NCBI RefSeq assembly: GCF_013488225.1
Contig: NZ_CP041238.1
Coordinates: 149,501 to 213,500, forward strand
DNA from: Sinorhizobium mexicanum
GTDB taxonomy: Bacteria; Pseudomonadota; Alphaproteobacteria; Rhizobiales; Rhizobiaceae
Direction: 5' to 3'
Length of the DNA: 64,000 bases
The notes below the pieces were generated by a model. It worked only from the letters and a program-made list of their open reading frames with translations. It was not told the DNA's origin and ran no database searches. This document shows, piece by piece, positions 44,221-53,073 of this stretch (position 1 is its first letter; each line of letters begins with the position of its first letter). The translations under genes and the position numbers were made by a program.

Positions 44221-46385
44221 ACAGCCGCTCACTGCTTGCCGCGGCGGCGCTATTTTTCGGCTGCCTTTCCGCCCGCGCCTCCGACCAATGGCTGCCGGTC
44301 CGGGAAATCTCGCTGGAGGTGCGAGCGGGCAGTCCACTCGATTTCTCGTCCTTCTTGCCAAACGAGACCATCAATGCGGGCCACCGGCTGATTGCCGGCC
44401 CAAAGGGGCAACTGGCCTTCGCCGAAGCGCCGGAAAAGCCGGTCCGGATGCTCTGCGCATCGCTCGCCTGGAGCCCGGCCTCCGGCGGCTTTCCGGATCA
44501 TGACGGCGCCGATCGCTATGCCCGGCAGCTGGCGCTGCATGGCTATAACATAGCGCGGCTGCATTTCACCGATGCGAGCCTGATGTTCGGCCGGCAGAAG
44601 GATTTCGACTTCGATCCGGAGACGCTCGACCGCATCCACTATCTGCTTGCCGCGCTCAAACGCAACGGCATCCACTGGATCATGGACGGCCTGTCGTCGC
44701 CGCGCGGCGCCTACGGCGGATACGAGGATCGTTGGGACGCCAATGGAAATCTGAAGCTCCTGATCCATCTCGATCAGGTGGCTTTTGCCCACTGGAAGAC
44801 GCTGCAAGAGAAATTCCTGGCGCGGGTCAATCCCTACACCGGTATCGCGCCGATCCGTGACGACGCTCTGGCGCTGGTGATCCTCGCCAACGAGAACGGC
44901 ATCGAGTTCGACGGCATCGTGCATGATCGCCCAGGCAAGCCGCCCTATGATCCGGTGCTGGCTGCACCCTTCAACCACTGGCTTGCGAAACGCTACACGT
45001 CGACCGAGGCGCTCGCGAAGGCCTGGGGCGATCTTGAGGACGACGAGCGGCTCGAGGCAGCCTCCGTGAAATTGCCCGCCGATCGTTACGCCGATAGTCC
45101 CCGCATGCGCGACCTTCAGGCCTTCATCGTGGACGTCGAGCGACCATCGGCGGCGCGGATGAGCAAGGTCCTGCGCGACCTCGGATACAGGGGGCTGATC
45201 AGCACCTACAACAACTGGCCGACGGTGCAGACGGGCTTGAGCAGGCGCGACCTCGACGCCGTGACGATGAACACCTATCACGACTGGGTCGGCGGCTATT
45301 CTCCAGGCAGCGCACTCCTGCAGGCAAGTTCGCTCGCCGACAGCGCCAACTACATGCGGATGGTCGGCGCCGCGCGCTGGCTCGGAAAGCCCTTCATCGT
45401 CAGCGAATACGATCACCTTTTCTGGAACCGTTATCGTTACGAAGCAGGCCTCGTGATGCCGGCCTATGCGGCCCTGCAAGGCTGGGATGTGCTCTGCAGA
45501 CATGGCCATGGGCCGATCGCGCTCGCCTATGGTGAACCCTTTCCTCACAAGAAAGCGATGCTTCCTTATGCGATCGCGCTCGATCCGGTCGCCCGGGCGG
45601 GTGAAACGCTTGCTGCGCTCGTCTACAGGCGCGGAGACGTGGCGACCTCGCGGATCACCATTCCCTTCGCGGTTCGCGGCGAGGAAGATCTTGGCGAGGA
45701 CATGCAGGCGCGCGAGCCGGAGCAATTGACCGACCTTGCTCTGGTCGGCCGCATAGGGTTGAAGCGCTCGGACCCGTCGCGGCTCGACATCGGCGTCGCG
45801 CAACCGCGAACCCAGGCGAGTGCGGATATTCTCGCCGAGTTCCGCGACATCGGCATCCTTCCCACCGGCAATGCCACAGATGTCGAAAGCGGGCGCTATG
45901 AAAGCGACACGGGAGAGATCGTGCTGCAGCGCGCCGCCGGGCAGCTCCGCGTCTCGACCCCTTCGACCGAAGCGGCTGCATTTTCCTCCCTTCGCGAGCC
46001 GATCGACCTCGGTATCCTGCGGATAGAACGGGCAGACGGCAACGCGCTCGTCGCGCTGTCGGCCCTCGATACGCCCGCATCCCTTGCCGATAGCCGGCGT
46101 TTTCTGCTGATCTTTGCGACCGACGCCCAGAACACCGGCATGGTCTTTCGTGACAGCGAAGAAAAGGTCATCGAGAGTTTCGGCAGATTGCCGGTCCTGA
46201 TCCGAAAGGGTGAAGTCGATCTCACGCTCGCGAGAACCGCGGGGAAATGGAAGCTCTCGCCCGTCGCTCTCGACGGCACCCTTCGCCCGGCGATCGAAAT
46301 CGGGAAAGGCCCCATCTCGTTCCGTCTTTCGAACGATACGCCCGACGGACCGACGACCTATTTTCTTCTGGAGCTCGAAGACTGA
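44217..46385 (+). CDS. Secreted glycoside hydrolase, clan GH-A type
   Basis: A 722-residue exported protein (signal peptide about 1-21, ending ARA). The middle has a TIM-barrel hydrolase look: LHGYNIARLHFTD, the probable acid/base Glu in ILANENGIEF and a probable nucleophile Glu in FIVSEYDHLFW. A C-terminal beta-rich region follows. It resembles beta-galactosidase or cellulase-like enzymes. In a Wzy-type locus such an enzyme usually trims or releases the polymer made by the same cluster. It starts inside the last codons of the GT2 gene, so it belongs to the operon. Confidence 0.8.
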   Translation: MNSRSLLAAAALFFGCLSARASDQWLPVREISLEVRAGSPLDFSSFLPNETINAGHRLIAGPKGQLAFAEAPEKPVRMLCASLAWSPASGGFPDHDGADRYARQLALHGYNIARLHFTDASLMFGRQKDFDFDPETLDRIHYLLAALKRNGIHWIMDGLSSPRGAYGGYEDRWDANGNLKLLIHLDQVAFAHWKTLQEKFLARVNPYTGIAPIRDDALALVILANENGIEFDGIVHDRPGKPPYDPVLAAPFNHWLAKRYTSTEALAKAWGDLEDDERLEAASVKLPADRYADSPRMRDLQAFIVDVERPSAARMSKVLRDLGYRGLISTYNNWPTVQTGLSRRDLDAVTMNTYHDWVGGYSPGSALLQASSLADSANYMRMVGAARWLGKPFIVSEYDHLFWNRYRYEAGLVMPAYAALQGWDVLCRHGHGPIALAYGEPFPHKKAMLPYAIALDPVARAGETLAALVYRRGDVATSRITIPFAVRGEEDLGEDMQAREPEQLTDLALVGRIGLKRSDPSRLDIGVAQPRTQASADILAEFRDIGILPTGNATDVESGRYESDTGEIVLQRAAGQLRVSTPSTEAAAFSSLREPIDLGILRIERADGNALVALSALDTPASLADSRRFLLIFATDAQNTGMVFRDSEEKVIESFGRLPVLIRKGEVDLTLARTAGKWKLSPVALDGTLRPAIEIGKGPISFRLSNDTPDGPTTYFLLELED

Positions 46386-46503
46386 TCCGCGGAATCAGCC
46401 TAAAAGCAGGATTAGGAAAAAGCTGAGCAGTTTTCCGTCCCCTGTTAGACTCGGGGACTGCTCACGTTCCGCAACCCGCAGACGCGAACGTGCATTTTTG
46501 CTC

Positions 46504-46534
46504 TTGTACCTCTAGCCGCTAGAGGTCGTAGCCT
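46504..46534 (+). promoter_or_regulatory. MerR-family (CadR/ZntR/PbrR-type) operator-promoter of the metal ATPase gene
   Basis: TTGTAC (46504-46509) and TAGCCT (46529-46534) are 19 bases apart, the overlong spacer typical of MerR-activated promoters. The spacer region holds a perfect palindrome, ACCTCTAGC-C-GCTAGAGGT (46508-46526). The CTCTAG..CTAGAG core is close to sites of heavy-metal MerR regulators. No merR-like gene is present in the window, so the regulator must be encoded elsewhere. Confidence 0.8.
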
Positions 46535-46560
46535 GCTTTTGATTTCGCAAGGAGCAAGGA

Positions 46561-48816
46561 ATGGCGGGCAACGTTCGGGAAAGCAGATATCGCGTCGACG
46601 GCATGGATTGTGCGTCCTGCGCCGCAAAGATCGATACCGCCGTTCGGCGCGTGGACGGTGTGCAAGACGTTAGCGTCTCGGTGAGCGCAGGCACGATGAC
46701 CGTTCGTCATGCGCATGGGCATGAAATCGGCCCGGCGATCGTGCGCAAGGTCGGCGGTCTCGGCTACCGGCTCTTGCCGCTGGCCGGCACGACGGCCGGA
46801 GCATCCGGCGCTGGCGACCATGGCTGTTGCGATCATGCGCATGGCCACGACCACCATCCGTCGGCAGGCGAACAGCCTTATCTGCATTCCGGCAAGGCGC
46901 GACCTGAGCCCTCCGAAAGCCATGGCCATGATCATGGATCTGCCGCTACTGGTCCCTGGTGGAGAACCGCCAAGGGACGGCTTGTCGTTGCGGCCGGCCT
47001 CGCGCTCGCGGTCGCCCATGGCGCCGGCAAGTTTCTGCCCGCGACCGAGCCTTGGATCTTCACGCTCGCCATGCTTGTCGGCCTTGTGCCGATCGCAAGG
47101 CGCGCGCTGATGGCGGCACTTGCCGGCACGCCCTTCTCGATCGAGACGCTGATGACCGTTGCCGCCGCCGGCGCGGTTTTCATCGGCGCCACGGAAGAAG
47201 CGGCGATGGTCGTCTTCCTCTTCCTGATCGGCGAGCTTCTGGAGGGCGTTGCGGCAAGCAAGGCGCGGGCGAGCATCCAGTCGCTGACGGCACTTGTGCC
47301 GAAATCGGCGCTTGTCGAGATGGACGGCAGAACAAGCGAGGTTCCGGCCGAGAGCCTGCCGGTGGGGGCGACGATCCTGGTGCGGCCGGGCGACCGAATC
47401 CCCGCCGACGGCGCGATCGTCTCCGGCGAAAGCATGGTCGACGAAGCGCCGGTGACCGGGGAAAGCACGCCCGTTCGCAAGGAAGCTGGCGACAGCGTGT
47501 TCGCAGGCACCGTCAATGGCGACGGTGCGTTGCGGGTGCGCGTCACCGCCGCTTCTGCCGACAACACCATTGCACGCGTTATCCGGCTGGTCGAGGAAGC
47601 GCAGGAGATGAAGGCACCGACCGAGCGGTTCATCGACCGCTTCTCCCGCTACTACACGCCGGCCGTCGTCGTCGTCGCAGCCTTGGTCGCGTCGATGCCG
47701 CCGTTTCTCTGGGGAGCGGAGTGGGGCGAATGGATCTACAAGGGGCTTGCGATCCTGCTGATTGGTTGCCCCTGCGCGCTGGTGATCTCCACACCGGCGG
47801 CGATCGCCGCGAGCCTCTCGGCGGGTGCGCGACGCGGTCTGTTGATGAAGGGCGGCGCCGTTCTCGAAAGCCTCGGCCGGATCACCGCTGCTGCCTTCGA
47901 CAAGACCGGCACGCTTACCGAAGGCAAGCCGAAGGTTACCGATATCGTCGGCTTCGATGCGGGGAAAGCGGATGTCCTTCGATATGCGGCAGCGCTCGAA
48001 CAGGGGTCCAGCCATCCGCTTGCACTGGCTATTCGCACCCGCGCCGATGCGGACGGGCTGCAGCTTCCCCCGGTCGCAAGCGCCAAGGCGATCGGCGGCA
48101 AGGGGATCGAGGGCTCGGTTGACGGCGTCGAGCTTTTCCTCGGCTCGCCGCAGGCTGTTGACGAGCGCGTGGCATTGTCCGTGGCTGAGAAGCAGCGGAT
48201 CGGGACCCTCCACGATGAGGGAAAAAGCGTTTCCGTGCTGGTCGTCGATGGCCGGGCAGCGGGAGCGCTGGCGATGCGCGACGAGCCGCGCGCCGATGCA
48301 GCGAAGGGCGTGAAAGCGCTGAGCGACGCCGGCATCCGCGTGGTGATGCTGACGGGCGATAACCGCCGCACGGCGGAGGCGATCGGGCGCCCCTTCGGGA
48401 TTGAGATCCATGCTGGCCTGCTGCCGGAGGATAAACAGAAAATCGTTCGCCAGCTCCAAGCTGAGGGATTCCAGGTTGCCAAGATCGGTGACGGTATCAA
48501 TGACGCGCCGGCGCTGGCGGCCGCCGACGTCGGCATCGCCATGGGCGGTGGAACGGATGTTGCCCTTGAAACCGCCGACGCCGCCTCACTGCATGCGCGC
48601 GTTTCCGACATCGCCGCCATGGTCAGGCTTTCGCGGGCGACGATGCGCAATATTTACCAGAACATCGGCATGGCGCTGGGCCTCAAAGCCGTCTTTCTCG
48701 TCACGACCATCGCCGGCATCACTGGCCTCTGGCCGGCGATCCTGGCGGATACCGGCGCCACCGTTCTGGTGACCATGAACGCCTTGCGGCTGTTGCGGCC
48801 GCCGGCCTCGACCTGA
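46561..48816 (+). CDS. zntA: Zinc/cadmium/lead-exporting P1B-type ATPase
   Basis: A 751-residue membrane pump. An N-terminal heavy-metal-binding domain has GMDCASC (about 14-20), and a His-rich linker follows (HAHGHDHH, ESHGHDHG). The membrane helices contain the CPC metal site (Cys403-Pro-Cys405), and the phosphorylated Asp447 is in DKTGTLTEG. The nucleotide domain and GDGINDAPALAAADVG hinge follow. The CPC motif and His-rich linker fit the Zn/Cd/Pb group. It removes toxic divalent metals from the cytoplasm. GCAAGGAGCAAGGA precedes the ATG. Control is through the MerR-type site just upstream. Confidence 0.92.
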   Translation: MAGNVRESRYRVDGMDCASCAAKIDTAVRRVDGVQDVSVSVSAGTMTVRHAHGHEIGPAIVRKVGGLGYRLLPLAGTTAGASGAGDHGCCDHAHGHDHHPSAGEQPYLHSGKARPEPSESHGHDHGSAATGPWWRTAKGRLVVAAGLALAVAHGAGKFLPATEPWIFTLAMLVGLVPIARRALMAALAGTPFSIETLMTVAAAGAVFIGATEEAAMVVFLFLIGELLEGVAASKARASIQSLTALVPKSALVEMDGRTSEVPAESLPVGATILVRPGDRIPADGAIVSGESMVDEAPVTGESTPVRKEAGDSVFAGTVNGDGALRVRVTAASADNTIARVIRLVEEAQEMKAPTERFIDRFSRYYTPAVVVVAALVASMPPFLWGAEWGEWIYKGLAILLIGCPCALVISTPAAIAASLSAGARRGLLMKGGAVLESLGRITAAAFDKTGTLTEGKPKVTDIVGFDAGKADVLRYAAALEQGSSHPLALAIRTRADADGLQLPPVASAKAIGGKGIEGSVDGVELFLGSPQAVDERVALSVAEKQRIGTLHDEGKSVSVLVVDGRAAGALAMRDEPRADAAKGVKALSDAGIRVVMLTGDNRRTAEAIGRPFGIEIHAGLLPEDKQKIVRQLQAEGFQVAKIGDGINDAPALAAADVGIAMGGGTDVALETADAASLHARVSDIAAMVRLSRATMRNIYQNIGMALGLKAVFLVTTIAGITGLWPAILADTGATVLVTMNALRLLRPPAST

Positions 48817-48824
48817 GAATGGGT

Positions 48825-48847
48825 TTGTCGCCGCTTTGCGGCGACAA
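48825..48847 (+). terminator. Stem-loop terminator after the metal ATPase gene
   Basis: Arms 48825-48834 and 48838-48847 pair perfectly over 10 bases with a TTT loop, starting 9 bases after the stop. Only a short T-run follows, so it is a strong hairpin but not a complete intrinsic terminator. Confidence 0.6.
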
Positions 48848-48879
48848 TTGCCTGATACGGCTGTGTATATTCACGCTGG

Positions 48880-48905
48880 ACTCTCACCAGCGATCCGGTG
48901 AGAGT
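48880..48905 (+). promoter_or_regulatory. Perfect 9-bp inverted repeat upstream of the nucleoside transporter operon
   Basis: ACTCTCACC (48880-48888) and its exact complement GGTGAGAGT (48897-48905) flank an 8-base spacer. It lies 130 bases upstream of the ATPase start, near a TATAAG (48905-48910) that could be a -10 element. It could be a leader hairpin or an operator. Confidence 0.5.
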
Positions 48906-48958
48906 ATAAGGAGATCGCGATTGAGGGCTTTCGCGCCCGAAAATCGATGATAAACTTA

Positions 48959-48970
48959 TACCAAATGGTA
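48959..48970. promoter_or_regulatory. TACCAAATGGTA palindrome before the nucleoside transporter genes
   Basis: Perfect inverted repeat (TACCA-AA-TGGTA) about 70 bases upstream of the first gene, in an AT-rich patch. It has the look of a GntR- or LacI-type operator; the regulator is unknown. Confidence 0.4.
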
Positions 48971-49037
48971 AAAAAATTGCCGGCACGGTTTGGGAAGAAA
49001 ACCGAAGCAGGGCAAGATTGGGGATCGCAGGGCCAAT

Positions 49038-50573
49038 ATGGATAATATTGCCATCGAATTGCGTGGGATCGATAAGAGTTTCGGCCCCGTCCACGCCAAT
49101 AAGAATATCAATCTCAAGGTTCGCAAAGGCACGATCCACGGCATTATCGGAGAGAACGGCGCCGGCAAGTCGACCTTGATGTCGATCCTCTATGGCTTCT
49201 ATCAGGCCGACAGCGGCGAGATCGTCGTGGATGGGCGGTCGATTATGATCCGCGACCCGAATGCGGCGATCTCCGCCGGCATCGGCATGGTGCACCAGCA
49301 TTTCATGCTGGTCGAGAACTTCACCGTGCTCGAAAACGTCATGCTTGGTGCCGAAGACAGCCAGATCCTCAACAAGGGCATTGCCAAGGCGCGGCAAGAG
49401 CTGAAGCGGCTGGAGAAGGAATATGCGCTCGAGGTCAATCCGGATGCGCTGATCGAGGAGCTTCCGGTTGGCCTCCAACAGCGCGTGGAGATCCTGAAGG
49501 CGCTCTACCGCAAGGCCGATATCCTGATCCTCGACGAGCCGACCGGCGTGTTGACGCCCGCAGAGGCCGACCATCTCTTCCGCATCCTCGGGCAGCTCAA
49601 GGCCCAGGGAAAGACGATCATCCTGATCACGCACAAGCTCCGCGAGATCATGGCGATCACCGACGAGGTCTCGGTGATGCGCCGCGGCGAAATGGTCGCA
49701 ACCCGCACGACGGGTGAGACATCGGTCGAGGAACTCGCGGAACTCATGGTTGGCCGTCGCGTGCTGCTCCGCGTTGAGAAGGGCGAGGGCACGCCCGGCG
49801 ACGTGAAGCTTTCGGTTCAGGGCCTGACGGTCAAGGACAGCCGCGGCGTCACCATGGTCGACGACGTCTCCCTCGAGGTGCGGGCCGGCGAGATCGTCGG
49901 CATTGCCGGTGTTGCCGGCAATGGCCAGTCGGAACTGCTCGAAGCCATCGCCGGCATCCGCAAGGCGACCTCCGGGACCGTGCTGCTCAACGGCCAGTCC
50001 GTCGATGTGACGGGCCATAGGGACCCTGCCGCGCTCAGGGCGCGAGGGTTGGCGCATGTGCCGGAGGATCGCCATCATGTGGGACTCGTGCTGAAGTTCG
50101 AGGAGAGCGAGAACGCCATCCTCGGCTACCACAACGACCCGCGCTACCTGAACGGCGTCTTCCTGAACATCGACGCGATCCGCAAGGATGCCGAGGAGAA
50201 GATCGCCAAATATGACATCCGTCCGCCGAACGCGCGGCTGAAGACCGCCAATTTTTCCGGCGGCAATCAGCAGAAGATCGTGCTTGCGCGCGAAATGGAG
50301 CGCGGACCGGACGTGCTGATCATCGGCCAGCCGACCCGCGGCGTCGACGTCGGCGCCATCGAATTCATCCACAAGCGGATCATCGAGATGCGCGACCAGG
50401 GCAAGGCCGTCCTGCTCGTCTCCGTCGAACTCGATGAGATCCGCGCGCTTTCCGACCGCATTCTCGTGATGTTTGCCGGACGTGTCGTCGGCGAACGCAG
50501 CCCCGATGCGACCGAGGGCGAACTCGGCCTCCTGATGGCCGGCGTCGAAGGCCGCAAGGAGGCCGCAGAATGA
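49038..50573 (+). CDS. Nucleoside/simple-sugar ABC importer ATP-binding protein (two ATPase domains, BMP family)
   Basis: A 511-residue protein with two ABC domains. The first has Walker A GENGAGKSTLMSILYG and LVGLQQRVE in the signature place. The second has a degenerate P-loop GVAGNGQSELLEAIAG and FSGGNQQKIVLAREM as its signature. This layout is that of the BmpA-NupABC nucleoside importers. The ATG at 49038 follows CAGGG. Two permease genes and salvage enzymes follow with overlaps or small gaps, which strongly supports nucleoside uptake. No BmpA-like binding protein is encoded in the window. Confidence 0.9.
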   Translation: MDNIAIELRGIDKSFGPVHANKNINLKVRKGTIHGIIGENGAGKSTLMSILYGFYQADSGEIVVDGRSIMIRDPNAAISAGIGMVHQHFMLVENFTVLENVMLGAEDSQILNKGIAKARQELKRLEKEYALEVNPDALIEELPVGLQQRVEILKALYRKADILILDEPTGVLTPAEADHLFRILGQLKAQGKTIILITHKLREIMAITDEVSVMRRGEMVATRTTGETSVEELAELMVGRRVLLRVEKGEGTPGDVKLSVQGLTVKDSRGVTMVDDVSLEVRAGEIVGIAGVAGNGQSELLEAIAGIRKATSGTVLLNGQSVDVTGHRDPAALRARGLAHVPEDRHHVGLVLKFEESENAILGYHNDPRYLNGVFLNIDAIRKDAEEKIAKYDIRPPNARLKTANFSGGNQQKIVLAREMERGPDVLIIGQPTRGVDVGAIEFIHKRIIEMRDQGKAVLLVSVELDEIRALSDRILVMFAGRVVGERSPDATEGELGLLMAGVEGRKEAAE

Positions 50574-51703
50574 GCACCCCCTATGCAAAGCTTCCGGGCT
50601 GGGTCGAATACGGTCTGGTCCCGCTGGTCAATCTTGCCGTCGCCTTCATCGTCGCTGGACTTGTCGTCCTGCTTGTCGGCGAAAATCCGTTCGAGGCAGC
50701 CTATCACCTGATCAACGGCGCCTTCGGTCGCGGCGAATATATCGGCTTCACGCTCTACTATGCGACGACCTTCATCTTTACCGGTCTTGCCGTCGCCGTG
50801 GCGTTCCATTGCGGGCTATTTAATATCGGCGGCGAAGGGCAAGCCTATGTCGGTGGCATTGGCGTGGCGCTCGCCTGCCTCTGGCTGGACCAGACCATGC
50901 CCTGGTACGTGGTCTTCCCTATCGCGATCATCGGTTCGGCCTTCTTCGGCGCGCTCTGGGCGTTCCTCCCCGGCTGGCTGCAGGCAAAGCGCGGCAGCCA
51001 TATCGTCATCACCACCATCATGTTCAATTTCATCGCCTCGAGCCTGATGGTCTACCTGTTGACGCGCGTGTTGAAGCCGCTCGGATCGATGGCGCCGCAG
51101 ACGCGTACCTTCGCCGAGGGCGGGCAACTGCCAAAACTCGACTGGCTGCTGTCGATCTTCGGACTGAACATCGGTACGGCGCCGTTCAACATTTCCTTCC
51201 TGCTGGCGCTGGCCGCAGCTTTTGCCGTCTGGGTGCTGATCTGGCGCACGAAGCTCGGCTACGAGATGCGGACCATGGGCCACAGCCCGTCCGCGGCGCG
51301 TTATGCCGGCATCCGTGAAAGCCGCATCACCGTCATCGCCATGATGATCTCGGGCGGGCTTGCCGGCATGATGGCGCTGAACCCGATCATGGGTGAACAG
51401 TTCCGCATGCAGCTCGATTTCGTTCAGGGCGCAGGCTTCGTCGGTATCGCTGTCGCGCTGATGGGCCGCTCCCATCCGGGCGGCATCATTCCGGCCGCCA
51501 TCCTCTTCGGCGTGCTCTATCAGGGCGGAGCGGAAATCGCCTTCGAAATGCCGTCGATCTCACGCGACATGATCGTCATCATCCAGGGCCTCGTCATCCT
51601 CTTTGCCGGTGCGCTCGAAAACATGTTCCGCCCGGCCATCACCCGCCTCTTTGCGATGCGGGGTCAGCGCGCGGCCGCCGTCGTGCAGACCAAGGGAGCC
51701 TGA
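50570..51703 (+). CDS. Nucleoside ABC importer permease (BMP/RbsC-like family), first
   Basis: A 377-residue inner-membrane protein with eight to ten hydrophobic helices. The family's NIGGEGQAYVGG segment is present near the middle, with a late GMMALNPIMGEQFRM. It overlaps the ATPase stop (ATGA). With the following permease it should form the heterodimeric channel of the nucleoside importer. Confidence 0.9.
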   Translation: MSTPYAKLPGWVEYGLVPLVNLAVAFIVAGLVVLLVGENPFEAAYHLINGAFGRGEYIGFTLYYATTFIFTGLAVAVAFHCGLFNIGGEGQAYVGGIGVALACLWLDQTMPWYVVFPIAIIGSAFFGALWAFLPGWLQAKRGSHIVITTIMFNFIASSLMVYLLTRVLKPLGSMAPQTRTFAEGGQLPKLDWLLSIFGLNIGTAPFNISFLLALAAAFAVWVLIWRTKLGYEMRTMGHSPSAARYAGIRESRITVIAMMISGGLAGMMALNPIMGEQFRMQLDFVQGAGFVGIAVALMGRSHPGGIIPAAILFGVLYQGGAEIAFEMPSISRDMIVIIQGLVILFAGALENMFRPAITRLFAMRGQRAAAVVQTKGA

Positions 51704-51707
51704 AGTC

Positions 51708-52679
51708 ATGGATTTCTTCCACGTCCTCGTCGTGCTCCTCGAATCGACGATCCGGGTCTCCGTGCCGCTGGTCTTTGCGGCGCTTGCCGGGCTCTTCACC
51801 GAGCGGGCCGGCGTGTTCGATATCGGTCTCGAAGGCAAGATGCTCGGTGCAGCCTTCGCCGCCGGCGCCGCTGCCGCCGTGAGCCAATCGGTCTGGGTCG
51901 GCCTCATGGCCGCGATCCTCATCTCGGTGCTCCTGTCGCTCGTCCACGGTTATGCCTCGATCACCCAGCGCGGCAACCAGATCGTCTCGGGCGTTGCGAT
52001 CAACTTCATCGTCGCCGGTTCCACCGTCATCCTCGGCCAGGCCTGGTTCCGTCAGGGCGGCCGCACGCCCGCTCTTGCTGAAGGCGCAAGGTTCCAGATC
52101 ATCAATTTCCCAGGGGCGGACGCGGTCCGCGAGGTGCCGATCCTCGGGCCGATCTATGCGGACCTGCTTTCCGGGCATTTCCTGCTCACTTACCTTGCCT
52201 TCGCCATGGTGCCGATAAGCTGGTGGATCCTCTATCGCACGCGTTTCGGCCTGAGGCTGCGCGCCGTGGGCGAGAATCCGGGAGCGGTCGATACGGCCGG
52301 CATATCGGTGATCTGGCTGCGCTATCGCGCGGTCATCTGCTGCGGCATTCTCTGCGGCTTTGCCGGCGCCTACCTGTCGCTGGCGATGACGGCCGGTTTC
52401 GTCAAGGGCATGACGGCGGGCAAGGGCTATATCGCGCTCGCCGCCCTCATCTTCGCCAAGTGGCGGCCCAAGAACGTCATGTTCGCCTGTCTGCTCTTCG
52501 GTTTCCTCGATGCCCTTGCCATCCGTTTGCAGGGCACGCCGCTGCCGCTCGTCGGCCAGGTTCCGGTGCAGTTGATGCAGGCGCTGCCTTACATTCTGAC
52601 GGTCATTCTGCTTGCCGGCTTTATCGGCAAGGCAATACCGCCCAAGGCGGGCGGCGTACCTTACGTAAAGGAGCGCTAA
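51708..52679 (+). CDS. Nucleoside ABC importer permease (BMP/RbsC-like family), second
   Basis: A 323-residue membrane protein with the paired-permease pattern (FDIGLEGKMLGAAFAAGAAA, GNQIVSGVAINF). The ATG at 51708 follows AAGGGAG and lies 4 bases after the first permease. Cytidine deaminase begins 1 base after its stop, linking import directly to salvage. Confidence 0.9.
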   Translation: MDFFHVLVVLLESTIRVSVPLVFAALAGLFTERAGVFDIGLEGKMLGAAFAAGAAAAVSQSVWVGLMAAILISVLLSLVHGYASITQRGNQIVSGVAINFIVAGSTVILGQAWFRQGGRTPALAEGARFQIINFPGADAVREVPILGPIYADLLSGHFLLTYLAFAMVPISWWILYRTRFGLRLRAVGENPGAVDTAGISVIWLRYRAVICCGILCGFAGAYLSLAMTAGFVKGMTAGKGYIALAALIFAKWRPKNVMFACLLFGFLDALAIRLQGTPLPLVGQVPVQLMQALPYILTVILLAGFIGKAIPPKAGGVPYVKER

Positions 52680-52680
52680 G

Positions 52681-53073
52681 ATGGAGAATGATCTGTTCGT
52701 TGCGGCGCGTGAAGCCATGTCAAAGGCGCATGCGCCCTATTCGAAGTTTCCGGTGGGTGCTGCCATCCGCGCGGAGGACGGCAAGATCTACACCGGTGCG
52801 AATATCGAAAACCTTTCGTTCCCGGAGGGCTGGTGCGCGGAGACGACGGCGATCAGCCACATGGTCATGGCCGGTCAGCGCAAGATCATGGAGGTTGCGG
52901 TCGTCGCCGAAAAGCTTGCCCTCTGTCCGCCCTGCGGCGGCTGCCGGCAGCGGTTGGCGGAATTCTCGGGCGCAAGCACGCGCATCTATCTCTGCGACGA
53001 GACGGGTGTGAAGAAAACGCTGGCGCTCTCGGATCTCCTTCCGCACAGCTTCGAAACAGAGATCCTCGGATGA
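52681..53073 (+). CDS. cdd: Cytidine deaminase
   Basis: A 130-residue zinc enzyme of the short tetrameric class. GANIENLSFPEGWCAETTAI holds the first zinc Cys with the catalytic Glu, and CPPCGGCRQRLAEF holds the other two zinc cysteines. It converts cytidine and deoxycytidine to uridine and deoxyuridine, the substrates of the phosphorylases downstream. The stop overlaps the next start. Confidence 0.95.
   Translation: MENDLFVAAREAMSKAHAPYSKFPVGAAIRAEDGKIYTGANIENLSFPEGWCAETTAISHMVMAGQRKIMEVAVVAEKLALCPPCGGCRQRLAEFSGASTRIYLCDETGVKKTLALSDLLPHSFETEILG

Noticed and set aside
46519..50588. Two long minus-strand frames (to 48459 and 48654-50588) opposite the metal ATPase and nucleoside ATPase genes
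   Set aside because: Both are antisense to genes with complete catalytic motifs and cross the MerR-type promoter or a gene boundary.
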